NCBI GenBank assembly: GCA_017744715.1
Contig: JAGIAT010000004.1
Coordinates: 434,001 to 498,000, forward strand
DNA: 64,000 bases
From: Niabella sp.
Lineage (GTDB): Bacteria; Bacteroidota; Bacteroidia; Chitinophagales; Chitinophagaceae
Direction of reading: 5' to 3'
The translations under genes were made by a program, and so were the position numbers. The notes under the pieces are model-generated. The model saw nothing but the letters and a program-made list of their open reading frames with translations. It ran no database searches and was not told the DNA's origin. Positions 8,278 through 16,447 of this stretch are shown piece by piece (positions within the stretch are counted from its first letter, which is position 1; every line of letters starts with the position of its first letter).

Positions 8278-8339
8278 CAGGACAACCCCCTGACCTGGGC
8301 CCTGTCAGTGAAATCTCTCCGAAAAAAGCTTATCAGGAC
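8263..8339 (+). promoter_or_regulatory. Mutually exclusive hairpins in the arginine leader
   Basis: Four complementary segments: 8264-8270 (GTCCTGA), 8274-8284 (CTGACAGGACA), 8303-8309 (CTGTCAG), 8333-8339 (TCAGGAC). Segment 1 pairs with 2 (stem TGTCCTG/CAGGACA, 8263-8284) or with 4; segment 2 can instead pair with 3 (CTGACAG/CTGTCAG). Pairing 1:2 excludes 2:3 and 1:4. No T-run follows, so any switch would act on translation of the GTG start at 8373 or by another route than intrinsic termination. Confidence 0.4.
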
Positions 8340-8372
8340 TGGTCTCCCGCAAATTCATTTTAACTACACATC

Positions 8373-9083
8373 GTGGACAATCTCAATCAGGAAATTATCG
8401 TAAGAGTAGCTGAAGCTGCTGATAAAAAATATTCAACAATCATTACGGACGAAATGGAATCATCGGCAAAAGCCCGTGGTACCGGTATTGCAAAAAGAAG
8501 TCCGGAATACATTGAAAAAAAGATCGACGAAGGCAAAGCCGTTATCGCGCTCACCGAGGCCGGTGACTGGGTAGGTTTTTGCTATATCGAAACCTGGAGT
8601 CATGGAGAATATGTGGCCAACTCCGGCCTGATCGTAGCACCGCATTTCCGTAAAAGCGGCGTTGCCAAAAAGATCAAACAAACCATTTTTAAACTCAGCC
8701 GGAAATTATTCCCTGAGGCCAAAATATTTGGGTTAACCACCGGGCTTGCGGTAATGAAAATCAACAGCGAGCTGGGGTATGAGCCCGTTACCTATTCGGA
8801 ACTTACGCAGGATGAGCAGTTCTGGGCGGGCTGTAAAAGCTGTGTCAATTACGAGATCCTTATGAGTAAGGACCGCAAGAACTGTATGTGTACGGCGATG
8901 CTCTATGATCCCAAAGATCATTATGAGCCGGAAGAAACCAAGGCGTTTTTTGAAGAAAACAAAACAGGCCTTGAGCGGCTGCAACGCTTTAAACAATGGA
9001 AATTTTTAAAAGCCTTCCGTAAAAAAGGCAAGACCGGAACCGGGTCCGGAACTATAAAATCATTTTTTAATTTGTTTCATTAA
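8373..9083 (+). CDS. GNAT-family acetyltransferase of the arginine operon (possible N-acetylglutamate synthase)
   Basis: 236 residues from a GTG start. The acetyl-CoA loop of the GNAT fold is visible (GLIVAPHFRKSGVAKKIKQT, about residues 86-105), followed by KIFGLTTGLAVMKINSELGYEPV. A C-terminal part with several cysteines (WAGCKSCVNYE, KDRKNCMCTAM) is characteristic of this Bacteroidota gene, which regularly precedes argG. By position it may supply the first acetylation step of arginine synthesis; that is inference. It is first in the unit GNAT-argG-cupin-argC, 15 bases before argG, and its mRNA carries a structured leader. Confidence 0.8.
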   Translation: MDNLNQEIIVRVAEAADKKYSTIITDEMESSAKARGTGIAKRSPEYIEKKIDEGKAVIALTEAGDWVGFCYIETWSHGEYVANSGLIVAPHFRKSGVAKKIKQTIFKLSRKLFPEAKIFGLTTGLAVMKINSELGYEPVTYSELTQDEQFWAGCKSCVNYEILMSKDRKNCMCTAMLYDPKDHYEPEETKAFFEENKTGLERLQRFKQWKFLKAFRKKGKTGTGSGTIKSFFNLFH

Positions 9084-9098
9084 TAATTACTGTTAAAG

Positions 9099-10304
9099 AT
9101 GGCTAAAAAAGTTGTACTGGGTTTTAGTGGCGGTTTAGATACATCCTATTGCGTAAAATACCTTACCGAAGAAAAAGGATACGAGGTACACAGCATCATT
9201 GTAAATACCGGCGGTTTTAGCGAAGATGAATTGAAAAAGATAGAAGAGCATGCAAAAAAACTGGGGGTAAAATCGCACAAAACAGTGGATGCCGTTAAAA
9301 ATTATTACGAATCCATCATCCGGTACCTGATATACGGAAATGTGCTGAAGAACAATACGTACCCGCTGAGCGTATCTGCAGAGCGTCTGAGCCAGGCCCT
9401 GCATATTGCCAGCTACGCCCAGGAGCTTAATGCAGACGCCATTGCGCATGGCAGCACCGGTGCCGGAAATGACCAGGTACGGTTCGATATGGTGTTTCAT
9501 ATCATGGCTCCGGAAATAGAGATCATTACCCCCATCCGGGATATGAACCTCAGCCGGGCCGCCGAAGTAGAATACCTGAAAAGCAAAGGTGTGGAAATGA
9601 ACTTTGAAAAATCGGTTTACTCCATCAATAAAGGACTCTGGGGCACCAGCGTTGGCGGCAAGGAAACGCTGACCTCCAACGGCTATTTGCCCGATGAAGC
9701 ATGGCCTACACAGGTAACCAAAACCGGCACCGAACAGGTTAAGCTTTCATTTGAAGAAGGTGAGCTGAAAAGCATCAACGATCAGCAATTCGCTCATCCA
9801 ACAGAAGCGATACAGTACCTGCAGCAAATTGCAGGCCCCTACGGCATCGGCCGTGATATTCACGTAGGCGATACCATTATTGGCATCAAAGGCCGCGTTG
9901 GTTTTGAAGCCGCGGCACCAATCCTGATCCTGAAAGCACACCACGCACTGGAGAAACATGTTTTAAGCAAATGGCAGCTGCAGTGGAAAGACCAGATCTC
10001 CCAGTTTTACGGAACCTGGCTACATGAAGGACAGATCCTTGATCCGGTAATGCGGGATATTGAGGCCTATTTGCAAAGCAGCCAGCGCAACGTAACCGGA
10101 GATGTATTTCTTCAGCTGCACCCCTACCGCTACCAGGTATTGGGTATTGAAAGTCCGTACGACCTTATGAACAATGCGTTCGGCAGCTATGGCGAAGCAA
10201 ACAGAAGTTTTACAGGAGAAGATGTAAAAGGCTTTACCAGGATATTTGGCAACCAGACATCGATTTATCATCTGATAAAAGAAGGTGCCCGGGAAGAAAA
10301 ATAA
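9099..10304 (+). CDS. argG: Argininosuccinate synthase
   Basis: 401 residues. The N-type ATP pyrophosphatase loop FSGGLDTSYC lies at residues 8-17; AHGSTGAGNDQVRFD (about 116-130) binds ATP and aspartate/citrulline, and GLWGTSVGGKETL follows. The enzyme joins citrulline and aspartate in arginine biosynthesis. The sequence belongs to the divergent type common in Bacteroidota rather than the E. coli type. It is second in the operon and its 3' end overlaps the cupin frame if the cupin starts at 10285. Confidence 0.95.
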   Translation: MAKKVVLGFSGGLDTSYCVKYLTEEKGYEVHSIIVNTGGFSEDELKKIEEHAKKLGVKSHKTVDAVKNYYESIIRYLIYGNVLKNNTYPLSVSAERLSQALHIASYAQELNADAIAHGSTGAGNDQVRFDMVFHIMAPEIEIITPIRDMNLSRAAEVEYLKSKGVEMNFEKSVYSINKGLWGTSVGGKETLTSNGYLPDEAWPTQVTKTGTEQVKLSFEEGELKSINDQQFAHPTEAIQYLQQIAGPYGIGRDIHVGDTIIGIKGRVGFEAAAPILILKAHHALEKHVLSKWQLQWKDQISQFYGTWLHEGQILDPVMRDIEAYLQSSQRNVTGDVFLQLHPYRYQVLGIESPYDLMNNAFGSYGEANRSFTGEDVKGFTRIFGNQTSIYHLIKEGAREEK

Positions 10305-10644
10305 AGTGGTCAGCAGCGGTGTACCGGTATCATCGTATAAATGGGGTGCCGGATGTGCGGCGTTTGTGCTGAGCAGTAATGATTATTTCTCAATAAAAAA
10401 AGAACGGATACCGCCAGGTACCGGAGAACAGTTGCATCTGCATCATAAAGCAGTGCAGTTCTTTTATATCCTGAAGGGGACCGGCTCTTTTGAAATTGGC
10501 CAGGCTTTTTTCGAAGTAAATGCCGGACAGGGAATAGAGATCGGCCCGGGCCAGCCACACCGGATTTTCAACCAGGAAAAGGAACCGCTGGAATTTCTTG
10601 TTTGTTCACATCCGTTAACCGAACAGGATCGCTTAAATTTGTAA
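10285..10644 (+). CDS. Small cupin-domain protein inside the arginine operon
   Basis: 119 residues from GTG 10285 (20-base overlap with argG) or about 112 from GTG 10306, which lies one base past the argG stop; both fit coupling. A single cupin barrel: RIPPGTGEQLHLHHKAVQFF holds the metal-binding His/Glu set (motif 1), FEVNAGQGIEIGPGQPHRIFN is motif 2. Nothing shows a catalytic role. It may bind a metal or small ligand. Its place between argG and argC is conspicuous, but the function is unknown. Confidence 0.75.
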   Translation: MPGKKNKVVSSGVPVSSYKWGAGCAAFVLSSNDYFSIKKERIPPGTGEQLHLHHKAVQFFYILKGTGSFEIGQAFFEVNAGQGIEIGPGQPHRIFNQEKEPLEFLVCSHPLTEQDRLNL

Positions 10645-10674
10645 CGCTGAAAATCAAACAATAAAACAGAAGGC

Positions 10675-11658
10675 ATGAATATAAAAGCTGGAATAATTGG
10701 AGGTGCAGGATATACCGGTGGTGAATTGATTCGTTTACTGATCCATCATCCTTTTGTAACCGTAGCATTTATTCACAGCCGGAGTAATGCCGGAAAGCCG
10801 GTAACGGCGATACATGCAGACCTGATAGGTGATACCGATCTGCAGTTTACAGATACCATTTCACAGGATATTGATGTACTGTTCCTTTGTTTGGGCCACG
10901 GAGAATCCACAAAATTTTTAAAAGAGACGCCCATCGATGTGTCCGTTAAAATCATTGACCTGGCCAATGATTTCCGGTTAAGAAAGGACAGCAACCAGCC
11001 GGAACTGAACCGCACCTTTGTTTACGGTCTTCCCGAGCTGAACCGGGAAGCGATTCAAAAAGCACAGAATATTGCGAATCCGGGCTGTTTTGCCACCACC
11101 ATCCAGTTGGGGTTATTACCATTGGCCCATACCGGTGTTCTTAAAGAGATTTATACAACCGGCATTACCGGCTCTACCGGCGCCGGTCAGAAGCTGGCAG
11201 CCACTTCGCATTTCAGCTGGAGGGCAAATAATATACAGGCCTATAAAACACTAACGCATCAGCATCTTGGTGAAATCGGCGAATCGCTGGATCAGTTACA
11301 ACCCGGCACAGAGATCGATTTAAGCTTTGTGCCCTGGAGAGGTGATTTTACAAGAGGTATCTTTATCAGCTCCACAATTACCACCGATCTGTCCCTGGAA
11401 GAGCTTTACGTGTTGTTTGAAAACTTTTATGACGGCCATCCTTTTACCGTGGTAAGCCGCACGCCCATCTTCCTGAAACAGATCGTAAATACCAATAAAG
11501 CCGTGATCCAGCTGGAAAAAGTAGGTTCAAAACTGGTGGTGCATTCTGCAGCAGATAACCTGCTAAAGGGCGCCAGCGGGCAAGCCGTACAAAACATGAA
11601 CCTGCTGTTTGGCCTGGATGAGCGCGCCGGCTTAAACCTGAAGCCTGCTGCTTTTTAA
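10675..11658 (+). CDS. argC: N-acetyl-gamma-glutamyl-phosphate reductase
   Basis: 327 residues. The NAD(P)-binding GIIGGAGYTGGELIRLL is at residues 6-22, and the catalytic cysteine lies in ANPGCFATTIQLGLLPL (about residue 139-155). GSTGAGQK and the histidine-bearing HQHLGEIG follow. It reduces N-acetylglutamyl phosphate (in some Bacteroidota the N-succinyl analogue) to the semialdehyde in arginine biosynthesis. It is the last gene of this operon; argB, argD, argF/argF' and argH are not in the window, so the pathway is split. Confidence 0.95.
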   Translation: MNIKAGIIGGAGYTGGELIRLLIHHPFVTVAFIHSRSNAGKPVTAIHADLIGDTDLQFTDTISQDIDVLFLCLGHGESTKFLKETPIDVSVKIIDLANDFRLRKDSNQPELNRTFVYGLPELNREAIQKAQNIANPGCFATTIQLGLLPLAHTGVLKEIYTTGITGSTGAGQKLAATSHFSWRANNIQAYKTLTHQHLGEIGESLDQLQPGTEIDLSFVPWRGDFTRGIFISSTITTDLSLEELYVLFENFYDGHPFTVVSRTPIFLKQIVNTNKAVIQLEKVGSKLVVHSAADNLLKGASGQAVQNMNLLFGLDERAGLNLKPAAF

Positions 11659-11818
11659 CATCACCGATCAGGCTTCAGCCCTCAGATTTGGGTTTCGGGC
11701 CTTTAGAAGAAGATGTGAAAACAGGAACCCACCCTGGAACTTTAAACATTAAACCAGGAACCGTCCTTAGCAGCCGGCCATTAACATTTAGACCTCAAAC
11801 GAACATCGCGGAATCATC

Positions 11819-12274
11819 CTATCCAAATAACCGGTTGTCCAGTCCGTAAGGCCGGGAATCCATAATTTTTATTTTTTTAAAATCGGGATGCAGGGGATTT
11901 AGCAGGAGATTAAACTCTTCGTGAATCACTGCTGAAGGCATTCTTAGGGTAAGGTGCGCTTTTTGTACCAGGAACTGGTCACCCATAAAACGGGTATACT
12001 CAAAATCCTCAACCCATTTATTTTTTAATACATCCGGATGAATTTGTACCAGCGGGCTTTCGGGCACCTCAAGCGTAAGCAGGTAGTAATCCGGCAGCAT
12101 TTTATACATCGTCCGGTCGTAGTTTACCACAATTTCTAAGGCGGCCAGTGAAATATGCTCCGAAGTGTAGAGCGCATAAACGCCCTTGGAGTTCCAGCGT
12201 CCTCCATATAAAAAGGCGCCATAACCGGAGATATCTTCTCTATAAGGTGCATGCACCAGGCGATAAACAAACAT
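11819..12274 (-). CDS. RES-domain toxin
   Basis: 151 residues of the RES domain family, toxins that degrade NAD+. The three name-giving residues are visible: Arg26 in GGRWNSKG, Glu47 in SLAALEIVV, and Ser114 in LRMPSAVI; the C-terminal NLLLNPLHPDFKKIKI is also typical. Its ATG overlaps the antitoxin stop (TGATG), a sign of translational coupling. The order antitoxin-toxin is the usual one for RES-Xre pairs. Confidence 0.9.
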   Translation of the reverse strand: MFVYRLVHAPYREDISGYGAFLYGGRWNSKGVYALYTSEHISLAALEIVVNYDRTMYKMLPDYYLLTLEVPESPLVQIHPDVLKNKWVEDFEYTRFMGDQFLVQKAHLTLRMPSAVIHEEFNLLLNPLHPDFKKIKIMDSRPYGLDNRLFG

Positions 12275-12738
12275 CAGGCAGAAATTCCTTGTTCCAGACG
12301 ATGAAGCAGATCGATGACGCTTTGAATGCCATCATGCGTGGTTAAATGCTCTTTAACCAGCGACCCGTTTAAAGAAAACGGCCGGCTTTGCAGCCATAGC
12401 CGAAACCCCTCTTTGCCAAAAAAATCATTTCCGGCATCAATAAGGGTTGATAATAACAGGATCCGCTCTATCTGCAGCCCGTTAAAACCGCTGCCCTCTT
12501 TTGCATACCGGTGCAGCGACCGCTCACTGATATAAAGAAGATCGGCCCATTCATTCAGGCTAAACGGCCCTTTATCCGCAATTCGTTTAAAATGCGCATA
12601 AGTAAAATCTTTGATAGCAGGTTCCTTCGGCTCCTTTTTTATAGCTTTTGGACGAACCTCGTATACTGCTTCAAAATCAGATACTAGTGAAAGCGGCGGA
12701 TCTTCGATGATCGGATATCTTTTTACAGGCTTTTTCAT
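12274..12738 (-). CDS. Xre/MbcA/ParS-type antitoxin (DUF2384)
   Basis: 154 residues. The N-terminal part is an Xre-like helix-turn-helix (FSLNEWADLLYISERSLHRYAKEG) and the C-terminal part is the DUF2384 toxin-binding region (LLSTLIDAGNDFFGKEGFRLWL, with LNGSLVKEHLTTHDGIQSVIDLLHRLEQG). It should neutralise the RES toxin and repress its own promoter. A near-palindrome at 12745-12760 overlaps the predicted start of transcription and is a candidate operator. Confidence 0.88.
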   Translation of the reverse strand: MKKPVKRYPIIEDPPLSLVSDFEAVYEVRPKAIKKEPKEPAIKDFTYAHFKRIADKGPFSLNEWADLLYISERSLHRYAKEGSGFNGLQIERILLLSTLIDAGNDFFGKEGFRLWLQSRPFSLNGSLVKEHLTTHDGIQSVIDLLHRLEQGISA

Positions 12739-12744
12739 ATTATG

Positions 12745-12762
12745 ACTTTTGTCACAAAGTTA
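12745..12762 (-). promoter_or_regulatory. Promoter/operator of the RES-Xre pair
   Basis: On the minus strand TAACTTTG (12762-12755) fits the -7 consensus TAnnTTTG. It overlaps a near-palindrome (ACTTTTGTCACAAAGT on the plus strand, 12745-12760), ideally placed for autorepression by the antitoxin. The ATG follows 17 bases on. Confidence 0.5.
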
Positions 12763-12793
12763 TGTGTTTTTTGTCGGTTTTTATCCATTTCAG

Positions 12794-13525
12794 TTACCTT
12801 TCATCAGCACTGGTTTTGGACCACACCTCATATAGGGGATCTCCCTTGGAACTCAATCCTGTATGAATCCAATGCCCACCTTCCAGGTGATCTTTAAACT
12901 GCAGGGCCATGCCAACCCGGGAGCTGTCGCGCGAAAAAAAGGCGATATGTTCGGTATATACCCCGTTCCTGAAGGTATAGGTTCCGCCACCCGTACCCGA
13001 AAACTCCCCGGTTTCTATATTGATCGCAGCCCATTGGAACCGGTCATCGGTAAGAAATTTAAGGGTACGCCTTGGGGCCAGTTGAATCTCCCGGAGCTGG
13101 TCGCCTTCCTTACGCTTGGTAATCCGCCATACGCCCGTCATTTCACCATTGGCTGTGCCGGCAGGAACCCATTTCCCGGTTTCCCCGGATAAATTACTTT
13201 CAACATAGCCATCTTTTACATTCCAGGTAAACGCACCGGTGGTGCCGGTTTTGCCTTTATCGCCGGAATGGAACCGGTAGTTCAGTTGTAAGATGCCCTT
13301 TTCCAGGTATTGAAATCCCCCAAAGGTTTTGAAAAACGTTTTGCCGTTGGCGTCATAATGGGTCACCATGCAATATTGATCCGCCGCCATCAACACCCAG
13401 GTGTTATTCCCTTTTGTGTACATCCAGCTTCCGGTTACGGATGCTTTTGAAGCCGGCCGCGCAAAACCCGTAAACAGGATCAGGCAAAGCAATGGCAACA
13501 GATGAAATGAACCGCTATTTTTCAT
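12794..13525 (-). CDS. Secreted protein with two lipocalin-like repeats, function unknown
   Basis: About 243 residues from ATG 13525 (MKNSGSFHLLPLLCLILF), which gives a normal signal peptide; the frame extends to an ATG at 13555 that overlaps the aldo-keto reductase stop (TAATG). Two similar halves start with a G-S/V-W motif (VTGSWMYTK and MTGVWRITKR) and each ends in a G-G-x-Y/T strand (FGGFQYLEKGILQLNYRFH and GGGTYTFRNGVYTEHIAFF). This layout resembles the Bacteroidota membrane-or-secreted lipocalin-like families, but no enzyme is implied. It is co-directional with the aldo-keto reductase and probably co-transcribed. Confidence 0.7.
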   Translation of the reverse strand: MKNSGSFHLLPLLCLILFTGFARPASKASVTGSWMYTKGNNTWVLMAADQYCMVTHYDANGKTFFKTFGGFQYLEKGILQLNYRFHSGDKGKTGTTGAFTWNVKDGYVESNLSGETGKWVPAGTANGEMTGVWRITKRKEGDQLREIQLAPRRTLKFLTDDRFQWAAINIETGEFSGTGGGTYTFRNGVYTEHIAFFSRDSSRVGMALQFKDHLEGGHWIHTGLSSKGDPLYEVWSKTSADER

Positions 13526-13554
13526 ACATCGTGTTTTTAAAATCGGAATACGCA

Positions 13555-14547
13555 TTAGTGCTGCGCGTTCAGGATCCGGGCTATCTGGCTTAACTCATCG
13601 TTACTAAAGGTACTATTTTTCAGGCAACTTACTGAATCCAGCAATTGAGCGCTGCTGCTGGCGCCTACCAATACCGAGGTAACCCTTGGGTCTTTCAGCA
13701 GCCAGGCCAATGCCATTTGAGCCAGGCTTTGACCTCTTTCCATTGCCAGCGCATTTAATTCCTGGATCTGCTGTAACCGTTCTTTTGTGATCTGGTCTTT
13801 TTGAAGAAAGCCATGCTTCTTTGCCGCTCTTGAATTTTTAGGAATCCCCTTCAGGTACCGGTTGGTCAGCAATCCCTGGGCCAGGGGTGAAAAAGGGATA
13901 CAGCCAACACCTTCTTTTTCCAGCAGGTTCAGCAGCCCGTCTTCCACCCAGCGTTCAAACATAGAATATTTGGGCTGATGAATGATGCAGGGTGTGCCCA
14001 GCTTTTTGAGTATCTTAAACGCCTTGGCAGCTTCTTCCTTCCGGTAATTGGAGATGCCAACATACAACGCCTTGCCCTGCCGCACGATCAGGTCCAGCGC
14101 TGCCATTGTTTCCTCCAGCGGTGTTTCGGGGTCCGGACGGTGATGATAAAAAATATCAACATACTCCAGCTTCATACGCTTCAGGCTCTGATCCAGGCTT
14201 GATACGAGGTATTTTTTAGATCCCCAATCTCCGTAAGGCCCTTCCCACATGGTGTAGCCCGCTTTTGTAGAAATGATCAGTTCATCCCGGTGCGATTTAA
14301 AATCCGTATGCAGGAGTTTTCCAAAATTGGTTTCTGCGGATCCAGGAGGCGGACCATAATTATTGGCCAGGTCAAAATGGGTGATACCGGTATCAAAGGC
14401 ACTGTGCAGGGTTTTACGATACACTTTTTCATCATCTACACCTCCGAAGTTATGCCAGAGCCCCAGCGAAATAGCCGGCAGTTTTAAACCAGATACGCCG
14501 CATCTGCGGTATTGCATCTCGGTATATCGCGATGGATTAAATTTCAT
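13555..14547 (-). CDS. Aldo/keto reductase, YghZ/GPR-like
   Basis: 330 residues, single TIM-barrel aldo/keto reductase. FDTGITHFDLANNYGPPPGSAE carries the Asp and Tyr of the catalytic set; ISTKAGYTMWEGPYGDWGSKKYL has the Lys; YHHRPDPETPLEETM has the active-site His. The W-x-GPYG-x-WGSKK loop is typical of the branch with E. coli YghZ, an L-glyceraldehyde 3-phosphate reductase. NADPH dependence is expected for the family. The physiological substrate is not shown. Confidence 0.9.
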   Translation of the reverse strand: MKFNPSRYTEMQYRRCGVSGLKLPAISLGLWHNFGGVDDEKVYRKTLHSAFDTGITHFDLANNYGPPPGSAETNFGKLLHTDFKSHRDELIISTKAGYTMWEGPYGDWGSKKYLVSSLDQSLKRMKLEYVDIFYHHRPDPETPLEETMAALDLIVRQGKALYVGISNYRKEEAAKAFKILKKLGTPCIIHQPKYSMFERWVEDGLLNLLEKEGVGCIPFSPLAQGLLTNRYLKGIPKNSRAAKKHGFLQKDQITKERLQQIQELNALAMERGQSLAQMALAWLLKDPRVTSVLVGASSSAQLLDSVSCLKNSTFSNDELSQIARILNAQH

Positions 14548-14756
14548 CGATTAAATATTTTATTTAAGAATTAATTTTTATGCCCTGTGATGCCGTTCTC
14601 TTAAAGCCGCAGATGCGCAGATTGGGCGCCGGCTTTAATGATATCTAAAATACCACGGGGAAACGCCGCAGGCACAATCAGCGTATCTGTGGCAATCATA
14701 AATCACTAAAAGAAACAGCATTCACCCGCTATTGCCTATTCACCACTGCCTGTTGC

Positions 14757-16136
14757 TTACTTCAGTTCATCCAGCACCTTATACATTTTCCTAACCAGCG
14801 CCAGCTGGCTCCCGTTGTAATTATTTACAAGAAACGAGAAAATGTATTCCTTTCCGTCCCTGGATTTCTGATAGCCCGAAAAACCTTTTACCCGGTTAAT
14901 GGTGCCGCTTTTCATCTTCATATCATTATACAACGGAAAGCCCTCATAGTAATCAGCAAACCAGGACTGCTCCCTCGCGTATTTTAAAATAGTCACCTGT
15001 GCTCTGGTGGTGATCCTGTTTTGGGGCGACAAACCCGAGCCATCATACAAGTGCAGCTCATCCGCATCCACACCCCTTGTTTTCCAGTGTTCCTGTATGG
15101 CTGCAATGCCATTATCGGTAGTAGCCATCCCCTTGCGGTTTAACCCCACCGTTCGTAATAACGCTTCCCCGTAAAGATTAATGCTTTTACGCAAAAACCA
15201 GTAAATGATCTTTGACAGTTCCGGCGAACTGTTTGTGTAAAACCAATGTACCTCCTTTGCCTCCTTATTCGTTGTGGCAGCTGTGGTATTGGAAAAGCGA
15301 ACGGTGCCCTTAAGACTATTGATCACCGTTTTTACAAACTGGTTCGCGGGGTCATATACCGATCCCGATACTACAAACCCGTTCTGCCCCGCCGGAATGG
15401 TACCTGTAAGCAATCCCGATTGCCGGCCCATGGAAGGATAAAACAAAGTGCTGTTATCACCCGAATTCTTGTCAGCAGCCGTTGCCATTGATGTGATCCG
15501 GTAGTCGTAGAGATACGGCACTGTTTTTACAACAGAAACCGGGCTGCCTAACGCAGCGCCCGATTTTAATACGAGGTCAAACTGGTTCTCTCTCCAATTG
15601 AGGGCTTGTGCTCCTGCACCATAGTAATTCCCAAGATCCTGCCAGATCCATCCTTCGGGAATGGTTTCATCACCCCATTTTCCGGTATAGATCAACACGC
15701 TGTTTAGTTCTTTAATCCCTTCCGCACGCAATGCGGTTTTAAGTCTTGCCAGGAAAACGGTATCCTTTGTTTCGTTCCACCGCCAGCTGGCCAAACTGGG
15801 GTCACCGGACGGGTCAATATACAGGCTTTTCCCCTTGGGTGTGTTCACAATACCAAACCGGGTTTCGTACCGGTAGCCGGCGCCTAAAATATCAAACGCT
15901 GTAGCGGCCGTTACAATTTTTTCTGTAGAAGCCGTTGCCATTCCCACTTTGCTGTTCTGATCAAAAACCACATCACCGGTTGAAACATCGATAACATACA
16001 GGGAACTCAATGCATATTTCAATTGCGCATCTGCATTAAATGCATCCATTGCCGTCGCTAACTTTTGCGCAGTTTGTGCGTGAACCGTTATCCATCCCAG
16101 CAGTATGGACAAAAGAGAAAATAATCGCATATTCAT
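14757..16136 (-). CDS. dacB: D-alanyl-D-alanine carboxypeptidase/endopeptidase, PBP4 (DacB) type
   Basis: About 459 residues from ATG 16136 (MNMRLFSLLSILLGWITVHAQ gives a signal peptide; the upstream ATG at 16163 adds an unlikely nine residues). Class-C type penicillin-binding protein of the S13 family: SxxK motif STEK with Ser70 and Lys73, SxN motif in GSGLSPQNR, and KSGT in DMKMKSGTINRVKG. It trims or cleaves peptide cross-links of peptidoglycan in the periplasm. The large inserted domain between SxxK and SxN is present. It is followed at 16167 by a small unknown gene with 30 bases between. Confidence 0.9.
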   Translation of the reverse strand: MNMRLFSLLSILLGWITVHAQTAQKLATAMDAFNADAQLKYALSSLYVIDVSTGDVVFDQNSKVGMATASTEKIVTAATAFDILGAGYRYETRFGIVNTPKGKSLYIDPSGDPSLASWRWNETKDTVFLARLKTALRAEGIKELNSVLIYTGKWGDETIPEGWIWQDLGNYYGAGAQALNWRENQFDLVLKSGAALGSPVSVVKTVPYLYDYRITSMATAADKNSGDNSTLFYPSMGRQSGLLTGTIPAGQNGFVVSGSVYDPANQFVKTVINSLKGTVRFSNTTAATTNKEAKEVHWFYTNSSPELSKIIYWFLRKSINLYGEALLRTVGLNRKGMATTDNGIAAIQEHWKTRGVDADELHLYDGSGLSPQNRITTRAQVTILKYAREQSWFADYYEGFPLYNDMKMKSGTINRVKGFSGYQKSRDGKEYIFSFLVNNYNGSQLALVRKMYKVLDELK

Positions 16137-16166
16137 CTCGTTAAGAAGGGGAAAGTACAACATAAT

Positions 16167-16409
16167 TCAGGAAGAACCGCATCCGGAATCGAAGATTTTT
16201 GACCATGCCTTATAAAAAGAAGTATCTTTCTTAACCCGGTTTATGAAGCTGGGTACATTCGGTTTGTTATTGATCACTACTTCCGAAAGCGTTACCATCC
16301 GGGCCGGGCGTTCATTTTCCAATGCGTCCTGCACGGCTTCATTTACCTGCGCGCTCAGCCATTGACCGATGCCCTGCTGCAATACAGGAAAAAGAATTTT
16401 TAATTTCAT
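16167..16409 (-). CDS. Short unknown protein, possibly a truncated remnant
   Basis: About 80 residues from ATG 16409 (MKLKILFPVLQQ). The middle part, VTLSEVVINNKPNVPSFINR followed by VKKDTSFYKAW, resembles the conserved N-terminal segment of longer secreted Bacteroidota proteins, and the reading frame stops soon after (FDSGCGSS). No continuation is seen before dacB. It may be a shortened gene. Codon use is normal. Function unknown. Confidence 0.45.
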   Translation of the reverse strand: MKLKILFPVLQQGIGQWLSAQVNEAVQDALENERPARMVTLSEVVINNKPNVPSFINRVKKDTSFYKAWSKIFDSGCGSS

Positions 16410-16447
16410 AATTCTAAAAGGAAGGGGCACCGGTCATCTTAAATGAT

